The translations under genes were made by a program, and so were the position numbers. DNA of 64,000 nucleotides from Membranihabitans maritimus (GTDB taxonomy: Bacteria; Bacteroidota; Bacteroidia; Chitinophagales; Saprospiraceae), in NCBI RefSeq assembly GCF_021729145.1, contig NZ_JAJSLW010000005.1:67946-131945 (forward strand). Direction: 5' to 3'. This document shows, piece by piece, positions 7,838-17,304 of the stretch (positions within the stretch are counted from its first letter, which is position 1; each line of letters opens with the position of its first letter). Under the pieces are notes generated by a model that was given only the letters and a program-made list of their open reading frames with translations, searched no databases and had not been told where the DNA came from.

Positions 7838-9007
7838 ATGATAATTAAATCTATTCTCGATAATGATTTTTACAAATTCACCATGCAGAATGCCGTAATT
7901 AAGCATTTTCCTGATGCCTTTGCAGAATATTCATTTATTAACAGGGGAGACCACAAATTCCCCCCGGGTTTTGGTGAGCATTTGCAGCAAGAATTGTCAA
8001 CCCTGGCCTCCCTTTCGCTAACTGATGAGGAGTATACCTTTTTGAGGGAAAATTGTCCGTACCTGGATGCTACTTACCTTGATTTTCTCCGTGGTTACCG
8101 ATATGATCCTTCCGAAGTATGTATCAACCAGATGGATAGTTCGCTTAAGATAGAAATAAAAGGGCCCTGGTATAGAACCATATTGTGGGAAGTCGTGATC
8201 ATGTCGTGTATTTGCGAATTATATTACCAATATTCGGATTCCAACAGACTCGGGGATGAAGAAGTGTATAAAATTGCAGAGAATAAAATCAGACACTATA
8301 GGGATTTACAGCTTTATATCGCAGAATTCGGAACCAGAAGGAGACATTCACTTGCTGTTCACGAATTGGTAGTTCAAGCCTTGAAAGACCATGGTGGTAA
8401 GTATTTCAATGGGACCAGTAACGTACATCTTGCACATAAATATCAATTAAAGCCTATCGGGACCCACGCCCATGAATGGTTTATGTATCACGGTGCCAGG
8501 TATGGTTTCAAAATGGCGAATACAATGGCATTGGAACACTGGGTAAATGTATATCGGGGTGACCTGGGAATTGCATTATCGGACACATATACATCCCTTG
8601 TGTTTTTTGAAAGTTTTGACAAGAAATTTTCAAAATTATTTGATGGTGTACGACATGATAGTGGTGACCCCATCCAGTTTGCGACTATGACGATTCAGCA
8701 TTATCGTGATTTGAAAATAGATCCGCTGAGTAAAACCATCATTTTTTCCGATGGATTGAATCCGCAGAAAGTAGATCGAATAGCTCAATTTTGTACGGGT
8801 AAAATAGGGTTTAGTTTCGGTATAGGGACTAATTTTACGAACGATGTAGGACTGGAGCCCATGAATATTGTTATTAAAATGACTGCGGCCAAACCTCATA
8901 AAAGTGGTTGGATACCGACAATTAAATTATCTGATGAAACGGCAAAGCATTCGGGAGATCCGCAAATGATCCAACTGGCCAGGCAACTCATCGATCTACA
9001 ATACTAA
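7838..9007 (+). CDS. pncB: nicotinate phosphoribosyltransferase
   Basis: A 389-residue cytoplasmic enzyme of the NAD salvage pathway that joins nicotinate to PRPP, forming nicotinate mononucleotide. It opens with SILDNDFYKFTMQNAV, typical of PncB. It has EFGTRRRHS near residue 165, KPIGTHAHEW near 207, and GVRHDSGDP near 270, all family active-site segments. Length matches the bacterial family. It stands alone, 255 bp after the upstream gene. Confidence 0.96.
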   Translation: MIIKSILDNDFYKFTMQNAVIKHFPDAFAEYSFINRGDHKFPPGFGEHLQQELSTLASLSLTDEEYTFLRENCPYLDATYLDFLRGYRYDPSEVCINQMDSSLKIEIKGPWYRTILWEVVIMSCICELYYQYSDSNRLGDEEVYKIAENKIRHYRDLQLYIAEFGTRRRHSLAVHELVVQALKDHGGKYFNGTSNVHLAHKYQLKPIGTHAHEWFMYHGARYGFKMANTMALEHWVNVYRGDLGIALSDTYTSLVFFESFDKKFSKLFDGVRHDSGDPIQFATMTIQHYRDLKIDPLSKTIIFSDGLNPQKVDRIAQFCTGKIGFSFGIGTNFTNDVGLEPMNIVIKMTAAKPHKSGWIPTIKLSDETAKHSGDPQMIQLARQLIDLQY

Positions 9008-9376
9008 GGCGATTATAATCTGATTTTTAGATTTAATTAAGTTTTGTGTACCGTAGTAATAAGCGATAATTTAGTATATTCCAACTCGTAGATTCTAATT
9101 TAATTTTAATGTAGAGCATCGGGCTATATCAATGAATTTTATGTTAATTTGAATTAGTAAATTCCTGATACTGCGAGGGCTTATAATTAAAAATCGGGTT
9201 ACAGGTAAATATTTCAGCTTTAATGAAATCTTTTTAGCGGGTCAGGTCGGTAAAAATTGACCATCTAATAAAAATGTGCAGTCCGGGACTTTATTTTTCT
9301 ATTAAATAAACGTAGGATTATACTTAGTAATAACTTGTATAAAGCGTGAAAAAAAACTTCACAAATAATTTATAAT
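9008..9376. other. intergenic spacer, nothing recognised
   Basis: AT-rich spacer between pncB and the carbonic anhydrase gene. I see no ORF of note, no strong terminator and no RNA gene. It presumably holds the carbonic anhydrase promoter. Confidence 0.4.
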
Positions 9377-10003
9377 ATGGATATTAAGCAAATTTTCAAA
9401 AACAATCAAAATTGGGTTCAAGAAAAATTGAATCTTGATTCTTCTTATTTTAAGAACCTGTCGAAAGGGCAAAGTCCGGAAATTCTATACATAGGATGTT
9501 CTGATAGTCGAGTAACAGCAGAAGAACTTATGGGGGTTTCTCCAGGAGATGCCTTTGTTCATAGGAATATTGCCAATATGGTTCCAAATACAGATTTAAG
9601 TGCTATGTCAGTAATTGATTATGCTGTTGTGCATTTAAAAGTTAATCATATAGTAGTTTGTGGACATTATTATTGTGGTGGTGTAAAAGCTGCTATGCAA
9701 TCGCAAGATTTAGGAATCCTTAATCCCTGGTTACGGAATATAAGAGATGTTTACAGGATACATAAAGAAGAACTCAACAGCATAGAAGATGAAGAATCAA
9801 AGTACAAACGACTTGTTGAACTCAATGTACAAGAGCAATGTATAAACACCATTAAAACAGCAGAGGTTCAACGTGCCTATCGGGATAGAGGTATTACAGT
9901 CCACGGTTGGGTATTTGATATTAATTCAGGCGGTCTTATCGATTTGAAAATTAATTACGATAAGATTATGGAAAATGTTATGGAAATTTATCACCTGGAT
10001 TAA
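9377..10003 (+). CDS. beta-class carbonic anhydrase
   Basis: A 208-residue zinc enzyme that interconverts CO2 and bicarbonate. All zinc-site residues are present: Cys41 and Asp43 in IGCSDSRV, His97 and Cys100 in VVCGHYYCGG. The HRNIANMV segment near residue 62 is also typical. There is no signal peptide, so it is cytoplasmic and probably supplies bicarbonate to carboxylases. It is a single-gene unit with spacers over 300 bp on both sides. Confidence 0.95.
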   Translation: MDIKQIFKNNQNWVQEKLNLDSSYFKNLSKGQSPEILYIGCSDSRVTAEELMGVSPGDAFVHRNIANMVPNTDLSAMSVIDYAVVHLKVNHIVVCGHYYCGGVKAAMQSQDLGILNPWLRNIRDVYRIHKEELNSIEDEESKYKRLVELNVQEQCINTIKTAEVQRAYRDRGITVHGWVFDINSGGLIDLKINYDKIMENVMEIYHLD

Positions 10004-10312
10004 AACAGAATGCATTCCCAATCATTGTGTCTGGTGAAAAGATAATGGCACAGATTATTTTGGAAAGCAAACAATAAAGGGTAGGTATGTGCATATATTT
10101 CCGGTGCTATATCCAAAACGATTGAATTCGACCGGTATTTTTGACGAAATTCTCCGTAATTCCAGCATCAAGCCTCGGCTTACCTACAGCAGGTTTACGG
10201 TTGCTTCTTCGTCCGGATCAATTTCCTCTATTTAAATATTAACGGACAATCCAAAGCGTATCGGGTATATCGTAGATTTCCTTTAATTCTAAATTAATTA
10301 GATTATATTTAT
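10004..10312. other. intergenic spacer, nothing recognised
   Basis: No gene is seen between the carbonic anhydrase gene and the hairpin at 10313-10345. Confidence 0.4.
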
Positions 10313-10345
10313 AAGGTCAACTTTTCTGTAGAAGTTGGCCTTTTT
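10313..10345 (+). terminator. intrinsic terminator or attenuator before the DUF456 gene
   Basis: Arms AAGGTCAACTT (10313-10323) and AAGTTGGCCTT (10332-10342) pair over 11 bp with one G-T wobble and run into TTTTT. It is about 310 bp after the carbonic anhydrase stop and ends only 12 bp before the DUF456 ATG. It could stop upstream transcription, or act as an attenuator if the DUF456 promoter lies upstream of it. Confidence 0.75.
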
Positions 10346-10356
10346 AATTGGATACC

Positions 10357-10836
10357 ATGGAGATTATTTTGGTTATAGTCGCAATTGTTTTGCTCCTGGG
10401 TGGGATCGCCGGAAGTTTTTTGCCTGTTTTACCGGGACCTCCACTTGCCTGGGTAAGTTTGTTGATTTTGCACTTTACGGCGTATGGAAATTTTACCAGT
10501 CAGTTTTTGACCCTCTCTTTTTTAGTGATGGTAGGGATTGTACTACTGGATTTTTTTATTCCCATGATAGGGACGAAAAAGTTTGGTGGAAGTAAATCCG
10601 GTCAACGCGGGGCTCTGGCCGGAATGATTCTAGGTTTGTTTGGGGGGCCTTTGGGTATCATCATTGGGCCTTTTCTGGGTGCGCTGGTTGGTGAATTATT
10701 TTTTGACCCCCGGGATTCTTCCAGAGCTATGAAGGCTGCTTTTGGATCCTTTATTGGTTTTCTTATCGGCTCCGGCCTTAAGCTGGGATTATGCCTGGTT
10801 TTTGCCTGGTATTTTTTCTCCGAATTGATTGGGTAA
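10357..10836 (+). CDS. DUF456 domain-containing membrane protein
   Basis: A 159-residue inner-membrane protein made almost wholly of hydrophobic and glycine-rich segments. LGGIAGSFLPVLPGPPLAW at the N-terminus and GKSGQRG-like SKSGQRGALAGMI, then GPLGIIIGPFLGALVGE in the middle, match the DUF456 family. Function is unknown. I chose ATG 10357; TTG 10348 is the alternative. The start lies 12 bp after a terminator-like hairpin. Confidence 0.85.
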   Translation: MEIILVIVAIVLLLGGIAGSFLPVLPGPPLAWVSLLILHFTAYGNFTSQFLTLSFLVMVGIVLLDFFIPMIGTKKFGGSKSGQRGALAGMILGLFGGPLGIIIGPFLGALVGELFFDPRDSSRAMKAAFGSFIGFLIGSGLKLGLCLVFAWYFFSELIG

Positions 10837-11052
10837 TGATATAATACCCTGTATGGGGTACGATGAATAATGGTAACCCGGAAGTAAAATGCCAATTATT
10901 GTTCAAGACCAGGGTAGTATTCCGTACCTACAAAATAGCGGTTTACTATAATCTATTTTCAATCTTCTATTTGTCCGAAAGGTGATAAATTTCCTGCTAG
11001 TATATGGCTTGTATTAGATTTATTGACTGGATGGATGATTTTGAACAGTGAT

Positions 11053-11586
11053 TTATACCACCAGTCCGTTGTCCTGAAAGCCGGAATTAAAACCTATTTT
11101 TTGTGGTACGTTATCATCAAAATCTTCCCATTTAATCATATCGCTCAAAAAGGTATCCATATAGCGGATAAGGAAGGCATCTGTAAGCTCATCCGGCCGA
11201 ATAATTTCAATAGTTTTGGAGGGTTTGGGCTTTGCTACTTCTTCGATATGTGGATAGGCGATCATAATTATCAACTTACCATTAAATAACTGTTGGAAAA
11301 TTAACATGCCATTACTTTTGTAAAGGTTTTTCTTAAAATCCTCACCTACGCGCTCATAGATTCCACTGGGTTCTACTCCCAGGGTAAATACCAATGCTTC
11401 GAGATTCCCGAGTTGGTCCCTGGTTTCTATAGTAGCCGAAATTCCCGTTTCTTCAATTACCTGGTTTAGAAAATCTGTAATCCGGGGTTTAAGGTTGCCC
11501 TCCCATTCGTTTCTGTAGTCTTTGGTGTTTTTTACTACGGATTGATATTCTTTAACTCGTTGTGATAGGTTCCCCAGTTCTTTCAT
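11053..11586 (-). CDS. uncharacterised 177-residue protein
   Basis: I do not recognise this protein. It has no signal peptide. The N-terminal third is charged and probably coiled coil (LSQRVKEYQSVVKNTKDYRN); the middle has alternating strand-like residues (LEALVFTLGV, GKLIIMIAYPHI). It lies 37 bp downstream of the outer-membrane barrel gene on the same strand, so it is the likely third gene of an operon with the barrel and a large TPR protein. A cytoplasmic role linked to those envelope proteins is an inference only. Confidence 0.65.
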   Translation of the reverse strand: MKELGNLSQRVKEYQSVVKNTKDYRNEWEGNLKPRITDFLNQVIEETGISATIETRDQLGNLEALVFTLGVEPSGIYERVGEDFKKNLYKSNGMLIFQQLFNGKLIIMIAYPHIEEVAKPKPSKTIEIIRPDELTDAFLIRYMDTFLSDMIKWEDFDDNVPQKIGFNSGFQDNGLVV

Positions 11587-11623
11587 AAAATGATCGTATT
11601 ATATTTTGATTACAGGATAAATT

Positions 11624-13276
11624 TTATTTAAATCGTATGGAAAGTCCACCGAGAACATTGATGCCCAATCCCTGATAATTTTGCCAGCGAATATAACGAC
11701 TGTCTGCCAAATTATTAAATTGAATAAAAGCGCCAAAACTTTCTGTGAATAAATATTCCCCGTTTAAATTAACATCAAATACTGCATTCGGTACTTCAAA
11801 TTCATTTTCAGGATGGGGCACGGCAGAAAGATAGCTAAATTCCAGGCCGAGATTGAGCCTCCCGTCCAATAACCCGTATTTTCCACCCAACTGTACTTTG
11901 GTAGAAGGGATGTACCAGGCTTTTTCAATTTCTTCCATATCGTAATTATCATACCGGATCAAAGAATAGATATTTAATTTGTCCAGTATCGGCATACTGA
12001 CAGAAAGTTCTGCATAGATATTTTTTGCATTTTCAAAAATAGGTGCGTACAAAGGGTAAGGATCTTCATTAGTGATTTGGAAAATGGCTAAATTTTCGAT
12101 AGACCGGAATCCACCCCGTAAATTGTAATTAATACCTGTCATGCTTCCTTTTACCCCGGCATAATAGTCATTGATATTGGACAGGGTAAGGCTGTCAAAA
12201 ACATGGTCGACAAAGGGGTTCTCATGGATTAATGAGCGCATGCTGTTGATTTTATATTTTCCGGTAGCTCCGGCAAATATATTTAAGCGGCTATCCAATA
12301 GAGAATATTCAATTTCTACATCCGGTTTGACCCCTGCATCTTCCCCAGAAGAAAGTAGGAGAACACCGCCTTTAATTTTGAAATTCCCGGAGGAGAATTG
12401 AATATAGGGATTGAATTCAAAGTAATTTTGTTTGTGCTTTGTGCCGTCATCATAAATATCGTTGAAACTGTTGAGATTTAACGAAGCCAACCACTTGTCG
12501 CCAAACTTTTTATGGACGTTTCCGTAAAGATTAAAGGTATTGTCCGATTGTGCAAAATTGGATTTTAGAAATTTCCCTTCGACAGCAACGGAATAATCAA
12601 TACCAAAATCATTTTCCTCAAAATTATTTATGTTAGCCCCAAGTGTAAAATCATTGTACTTTACTTTATCCACGTTTAGTGAACTATCAATTATCTCGCC
12701 CACCGGATTGTAATAGGTGTAATGATCAGTCGCAAAACCGGCATACGTATTAATTTTCAATCCCACATCGGTGTAGAAATTCAAATCTCCCTTGAAATCG
12801 ATATTCATTGCCTCACGGCCCTCTACTTCATGATCCTGCAATCCCCTGACATCGCCGAATACGTTTGCTTGTACGCTTTGATTTATAAAAAAATTATACC
12901 CGCCCTGTACAAGATAATTTAACGGATATCCGGCACCGGCTTTTAAATAGCCACCATAAGTGTCGGGGCCATCACCGGCCCGATACCCCAATGGTTTGAT
13001 CTCGGGTGCATCGTAGGTTAATTCTTCCGTATGGTCTTCTACGCTGTACCTGAATTCCTTTTCTGATTTAATTTCTTCTTCCGAGACCGGGTCTATGGGA
13101 ATTCGTTTGGAATCTATTAATCTCGCTTCGAACTGTTTTACAACTTCCACTTCGCTGGTAGGGAGGTCAGATTGGGCCTGCGTGTTAAAGGCGAATAAAA
13201 CCAAAGCGAAAATGGGAACGATATATTGATATTGTATTTGCATTGCAAAAGGTTTCTTGATATTAATTATTTTCAT
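11624..13276 (-). CDS. outer-membrane beta-barrel protein (TonB-receptor-like)
   Basis: About 550 residues with a signal peptide ending at NTQAQ. After a charged linker the protein is a run of alternating amphipathic strands (YGGYLKAGAGYPLNYLVQGG, LNINFKG-like repeats) ending in ISIRFK-like LSIRFK, as in outer-membrane barrels. No plug domain is clear, so it may be a plug-less barrel. Starts at 13276 (MKIINIKK, overlapping the TPR gene end by 14 bp) and 13243 (MQIQYQY) both give signal peptides. It lies directly downstream of a 1,047-residue secreted TPR protein; TPR plus barrel pairs occur in many Bacteroidota. The pair may serve envelope assembly or transport. Confidence 0.75.
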   Translation of the reverse strand: MKIINIKKPFAMQIQYQYIVPIFALVLFAFNTQAQSDLPTSEVEVVKQFEARLIDSKRIPIDPVSEEEIKSEKEFRYSVEDHTEELTYDAPEIKPLGYRAGDGPDTYGGYLKAGAGYPLNYLVQGGYNFFINQSVQANVFGDVRGLQDHEVEGREAMNIDFKGDLNFYTDVGLKINTYAGFATDHYTYYNPVGEIIDSSLNVDKVKYNDFTLGANINNFEENDFGIDYSVAVEGKFLKSNFAQSDNTFNLYGNVHKKFGDKWLASLNLNSFNDIYDDGTKHKQNYFEFNPYIQFSSGNFKIKGGVLLLSSGEDAGVKPDVEIEYSLLDSRLNIFAGATGKYKINSMRSLIHENPFVDHVFDSLTLSNINDYYAGVKGSMTGINYNLRGGFRSIENLAIFQITNEDPYPLYAPIFENAKNIYAELSVSMPILDKLNIYSLIRYDNYDMEEIEKAWYIPSTKVQLGGKYGLLDGRLNLGLEFSYLSAVPHPENEFEVPNAVFDVNLNGEYLFTESFGAFIQFNNLADSRYIRWQNYQGLGINVLGGLSIRFK

Positions 13277-16200
13277 AATCCAATTGTAGTTCACCCGAGT
13301 TGGATGATTCGTCAATCCTACTGTTTTGTTTTTCCAATTGTGTGATTTGCTGCAATATGGCATCGGCTTCGGAAATAATCCCTGGGTCGGATGAGAAGTT
13401 TTCCTTAACGGCTTCCACGGCGGCACGGGCGTTAAATAGATCGTCCTGTTTAATCAGGATTTTGGAATTTAATAATAGGCTTTTAGCTACCCAGTAAGGA
13501 TATGCGCCGTTTTCAGTGTAGGCTTCTTTGGATTTTACTGCTGCCTGTTCATAATTTTCCTGGTCGTATAATATTTTAGCAATAAGGTAACGGGATTCTG
13601 CCGTTTGTTCGTTGTCAGAATTTTGAATGACAAATCCGAAGTTTTGTAATCCTTCCATAGGTTGCCCGGCTTCGATAGCTGCTTTCCCGATTGTAAAGTA
13701 AGCCAGGCTTTTTTGATCAGAATTCGCTAGTGGATTGTCTTTTACTTTATTGGCAAATTGTAGTATGGCCTCTTGATTTCCAATTTCGAATGCAGAATTT
13801 AAGGCATTGACCTGAGCGGTGAATTTTTCGTCATTACCGGTTGCCAGTTCTTCGTACATTGCATAGTATTTCAAGGCTTTTTCAAAATTTTTCTGGTCAT
13901 TATAAGCGATAATGGCGGCTTTTTTTACCGCATCCCGGTAATAAGAACTATTGCCTTTTGCAATTACTTTTTCATAATCATTAAGCGCTTCACCGAATTT
14001 TTTCAGCAATACATTTGATTCCCCCCGGTTGAATAACGCATCTAATACGTACAATCCTTTGGGATACCGGTTTAAATACTCTCCGTAGGCAAGTGCTGCC
14101 TTTTCATATTGCCCGTTTTCATAAAAACTGTTGGCCACACTGTATTGGAGGGAATCCTTTTGCTTTTGTCCTACTTTCATACCCGGTACTGTTTCCAAAA
14201 CATCAAAATAAGCGTCGGTATTTCCCTGGTCGATTACATAAATTTCTTCTATCGCTGCCAGGGCATTCCTGGATTCCTCACTGGTAGGGTTGTTATTGAG
14301 AATTTCCTTGTAATAGCCGAGGGCCTGGTCGCTATTCCCCAGGTTGTATTCGATAAGACCGAGTTTGAAATAAGCTTTGTTGATTAAATTACTCCTTCCT
14401 TTGTATTTACTCACCAATTGTCTGAGGGGGATAATGGCCTGTTGCATTTCATTCAATTCGATGAAGGTATTAGCTTTTTCAAAGAGTGCAGCATCAGCAT
14501 ACGATGAACTGGGTTGTTCGGAAATCAATCGATCCAGGCTTTGCATTTTGCGGTTGGGCTGGTTTAATAGACCCTGGATTTGTGCATTTTGGTACAAGGC
14601 ATAGTCATACCCCGACACCTTTCTATTGGCTGCCTCCAGGTAACGCTGAGAGGCTTTATTGTAATCCCGTAATTTGAAATAACAGTCCCCGATGCGTATA
14701 TATGCATCGCCCATTATGCGGTCTGATAATTTGGATTGATCATTCGATACGTTTTGAGAGCCGGCTTTACTTAAGGAAATACTGCTTTCAAAGCTTCTTA
14801 TTGCCTGGTCACAGTCATTGGTTTTTACGTGGTTATATCCCTGGATATAATGCGCATAAGATTCAGATACTTCAAAATCTATTTTCCCTGCCTGGGCATT
14901 AGCTGCCTTGGCTATGGCCAGGTATTTATTGATTTCTCCTTCACTCTGGGCATATTTCTCCTGTCGGCTGAGAATTTCCCCCTTCCAGAAAAATGATTTT
15001 GCCTGAAGGGCGGTAGAAGGGGTGTATTTCAAACTTTTTTCGAGATTGCCCAGGGCAGCACTTAAATCATTATTCTTGATATCGAGAGAAGCCTGGTTCA
15101 ATGTAATTTTTTGATACGCCTCTTTCAGGGAAGGAGATAATTCATCCAGGCGCTCCATTATTTCTATGGATTTCTTGAAATTTTTGGTATTAATCAATAC
15201 TTCCGCCATTAATTCCTGTGCTTCATTGTAAAATTGAGAGGTAGGTAAAAACTTGGAAAAGGCATTGATTGCGTCTACATCATATCCCAACTCTGCAGAT
15301 AGTTTCCCGTAATTCAATAATGAATTCTCGCGCAGGGGCATGTTGTCTTTGTACTGCACTACATTGTAGAATGCATTTCGCGCAGAACCTTTATTCCCGA
15401 CCTGCATATAGGATTCGGCCAGGTAATACATTGCCGTTTGTCCCAGACTGTTTTCTTCATTGCTCAATTCTTTGAAGTTGGGGATGGCTTTTTCATAATC
15501 CCCGTTTTTATACTGTACGTATGCCAGTTGGTAAAAATCTTCAGCACGCATACTACCGGAATTTGCTTCGTATTCTTCCAGGTAGGGTTGGGCTTTTTCA
15601 TAATCTCCGAGCTCAAAATAACTTTGACCTATAAGTTGATTAATCTCTTTTTGATTCCGGACCCCGCGTTCCTGGGAATAGGGGAGGGCATAGGAAATTA
15701 ATTCCTGATATTGACCATTTGCGAAGTAGATCTGGGTTAAATAATAGGGGATTAGCCTTCCATATGATTTATCGTTCTCGGCTACTTTCCAGGCACTAAT
15801 TGCTTCCTGAAAGTCTTCCTGAAAATAAGCGCAGACTCCGTAGTAGTAATTCAAGTCGTAATAATATTCACTTTGTACGTTTTTCGCTTTATGGAATTCG
15901 GCTTGTGCTTTTTCAAAATCCTTTTTAACGAAGTAACTATATCCAAGTTTGAAAGCGGTCTCACTGTATTGTTCTACATCTAGTGTGCCTGAAGCAATCA
16001 TAGAATAGTATTGTATGGCCTGGTCATATTTCCGGGATCTGAAATAGTAATCCGCGAGATTGAATAATGCTTCATTGGCCTGAGGATCCGGTTTATACTT
16101 TTCTATAAAATCTACCAGTAGTTCTTCTCCGTCGGGTTGGTCACTATACAGGGCGGATTGGGCTTTTAATAGCTCGGCGTGTATACGGATGTTTTGAAAT

Positions 16201-16406
16201 TCTGATTCATATACCTTTTTGTTGGTGGCCAGAAATTCATCGATCATGGGAATTACCTGTGCAAACGCATTTTTGTTGTAAATTTCCAGCGCTTGCCGGT
16301 ACTGTTTGAATTCGTCGAGATCCTTATAAGAATATTGCCCGAAAGATGGAAGCGAAATAAGTAACCCTGCCATCAGGGCCAGTCCCTTTAATACGTTTTG
16401 TATCAT
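13263..16406 (-). CDS. large secreted tetratricopeptide-repeat protein
   Basis: About 1,047 residues. A signal peptide ends at LPSFGQ, followed by an almost unbroken array of TPR-type helix pairs across the protein (for example ALFNLADYYFRSRKYDQAIQYY, then AYFKLGLIEYNLGNSDQALGYY), and a short acidic tail. TPR arrays serve as protein-docking scaffolds; this one should sit in the periplasm or at the outer membrane. ATG 16406 is chosen; TTG 16430 would add a charged MKKNDHRI. It is the first gene of a three-gene minus-strand operon with a barrel protein and an unknown protein. Confidence 0.85.
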   Translation of the reverse strand: MIQNVLKGLALMAGLLISLPSFGQYSYKDLDEFKQYRQALEIYNKNAFAQVIPMIDEFLATNKKVYESEFQNIRIHAELLKAQSALYSDQPDGEELLVDFIEKYKPDPQANEALFNLADYYFRSRKYDQAIQYYSMIASGTLDVEQYSETAFKLGYSYFVKKDFEKAQAEFHKAKNVQSEYYYDLNYYYGVCAYFQEDFQEAISAWKVAENDKSYGRLIPYYLTQIYFANGQYQELISYALPYSQERGVRNQKEINQLIGQSYFELGDYEKAQPYLEEYEANSGSMRAEDFYQLAYVQYKNGDYEKAIPNFKELSNEENSLGQTAMYYLAESYMQVGNKGSARNAFYNVVQYKDNMPLRENSLLNYGKLSAELGYDVDAINAFSKFLPTSQFYNEAQELMAEVLINTKNFKKSIEIMERLDELSPSLKEAYQKITLNQASLDIKNNDLSAALGNLEKSLKYTPSTALQAKSFFWKGEILSRQEKYAQSEGEINKYLAIAKAANAQAGKIDFEVSESYAHYIQGYNHVKTNDCDQAIRSFESSISLSKAGSQNVSNDQSKLSDRIMGDAYIRIGDCYFKLRDYNKASQRYLEAANRKVSGYDYALYQNAQIQGLLNQPNRKMQSLDRLISEQPSSSYADAALFEKANTFIELNEMQQAIIPLRQLVSKYKGRSNLINKAYFKLGLIEYNLGNSDQALGYYKEILNNNPTSEESRNALAAIEEIYVIDQGNTDAYFDVLETVPGMKVGQKQKDSLQYSVANSFYENGQYEKAALAYGEYLNRYPKGLYVLDALFNRGESNVLLKKFGEALNDYEKVIAKGNSSYYRDAVKKAAIIAYNDQKNFEKALKYYAMYEELATGNDEKFTAQVNALNSAFEIGNQEAILQFANKVKDNPLANSDQKSLAYFTIGKAAIEAGQPMEGLQNFGFVIQNSDNEQTAESRYLIAKILYDQENYEQAAVKSKEAYTENGAYPYWVAKSLLLNSKILIKQDDLFNARAAVEAVKENFSSDPGIISEADAILQQITQLEKQNSRIDESSNSGELQLDYENN

Positions 16407-16430
16407 AATACGGTGGTCATTTTTCTTCAA

Positions 16431-17146
16431 TTAAGAAAGCTAAAGTACTTGTTTTTATTGTATCATATCCACAAATAATGTAAAGGTACATTATTATGAA
16501 ATGGATACAAATTTAAAAAGATACTTATATGTTAAAAATGTAATGGATGGGCTGTTGAGCCGGAAGCCGGGAGTCGGAAGTCCGAAGCTTGCCACGTATG
16601 ACGTGGAAGGCAGCCTGAAGAAGCCTTTCCAAGGGAGTCCTTTGGACAAGCCACAAACTGTACGCTTCAAGTCAGAAGGAAGAAAAGAATAATGAATTTT
16701 ACTCAAGATTAGAACCCGGCATTTTGGGACTCGAAGCTCCGATTAAAGGGGGTGAAAAGCCTAAAGTGAGCGCGAATTTGGCAGCTCTCCATGAAAGGGG
16801 AAATATGATGTCCTACTGTCTTTTCGTTGAGTTTAGGCGCTGTGTGTGATGATGGCATGGTGTAACTCTATGTTTACTTCTGTGATAGCCTATGATCTGA
16901 ACTATTTTTGTCATCAATACTATCCTATGAGGGATAAAGTTGAATACCGGGTACTAATTTTAATTCTTTTTGGATTGAATGAAATATAAATATGTTTTGT
17001 TTCTATTAATGTGAATTTTGTCGAAATCAATTTGTCGAAATAATTACTTAATTTAATAAAATATTTGTAATGTATTTTGTTATGTTATGAAAATGTATTA
17101 AATTGGAATCACTGTTAATTTTTACACACTTAAAAAACCACAGATC
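16431..17146. other. spacer with repeat copy 1 and AT-rich leader
   Basis: No real gene; a short frame at 16501-16692 lies within a repeated non-coding sequence. The spacer holds one copy of a long direct repeat (16587-16812). Its right part is AT-rich and has two exact TTTGTCGAAAT copies at 17017-17027 and 17031-17041, possibly a regulator site for the gene at 17305. Confidence 0.5.
16587..16812 (+). repeat. long direct repeat, copy 1
   Basis: A sequence of about 226 bp, from GCTTGCCACGTATGACGTGG to GGGGAAATATGATGTC, recurs in the same orientation at 21629-21849 with scattered differences and small indels. Weaker similarity extends left to about 16574. It has no ORF of its own and no transposase. 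The two copies frame the two T9SS cargo genes. Confidence 0.9.
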
Positions 17147-17299
17147 ATGAGTTTGAAAAAGTACTTTTCGCAAGCCACCTCAATCGCAGGCCACCTCAGT
17201 CGCAGGCCACCTCAATCGCAGGCCACCTCAGTCGCAGGCCACCTCAATCGCAGGCCACCTCAATCGCAGGCCACCTCAATCGAAGTAGTCTTATTTTAA
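17147..17299 (+). CDS. possible leader peptide through the minisatellite
   Basis: ATG 17147 starts a 50-codon frame that begins MSLKKYFS, a start that looks like a Bacteroidota secretion signal, crosses the whole 16-bp repeat tract, and stops at TAA 17297-17299, 5 bp before the TTG start of the T9SS gene. In the other two frames the tract is also open. It may be the original 5' end of the T9SS gene, put out of frame by the present repeat number, or a leader for reinitiation. It may also be untranslated. Confidence 0.35.
   Translation: MSLKKYFSQATSIAGHLSRRPPQSQATSVAGHLNRRPPQSQATSIEVVLF
17175..17286 (+). repeat. 16-bp minisatellite, seven copies
   Basis: Seven head-to-tail copies of CCACCTCARTCGCAGG begin at 17175, 17191, 17207, 17223, 17239, 17255 and 17271. 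Copies differ only at one A/G position, except the last, which ends in GAAGT. The unit length is not a multiple of three, so copy-number change shifts the reading frame. The tract lies between an ATG and the secretion signal of the next gene. Confidence 0.97.
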
Positions 17300-17304
17300 A
17301 AATT

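Noticed and set aside
16501-16692. 63-codon plus-strand frame
   Set aside because: It lies mostly within the direct repeat, whose second copy does not keep the frame, and its translation matches nothing known.
17175-17286. CRISPR array
   Set aside because: The 16-bp units are contiguous without spacers, so it is a minisatellite.
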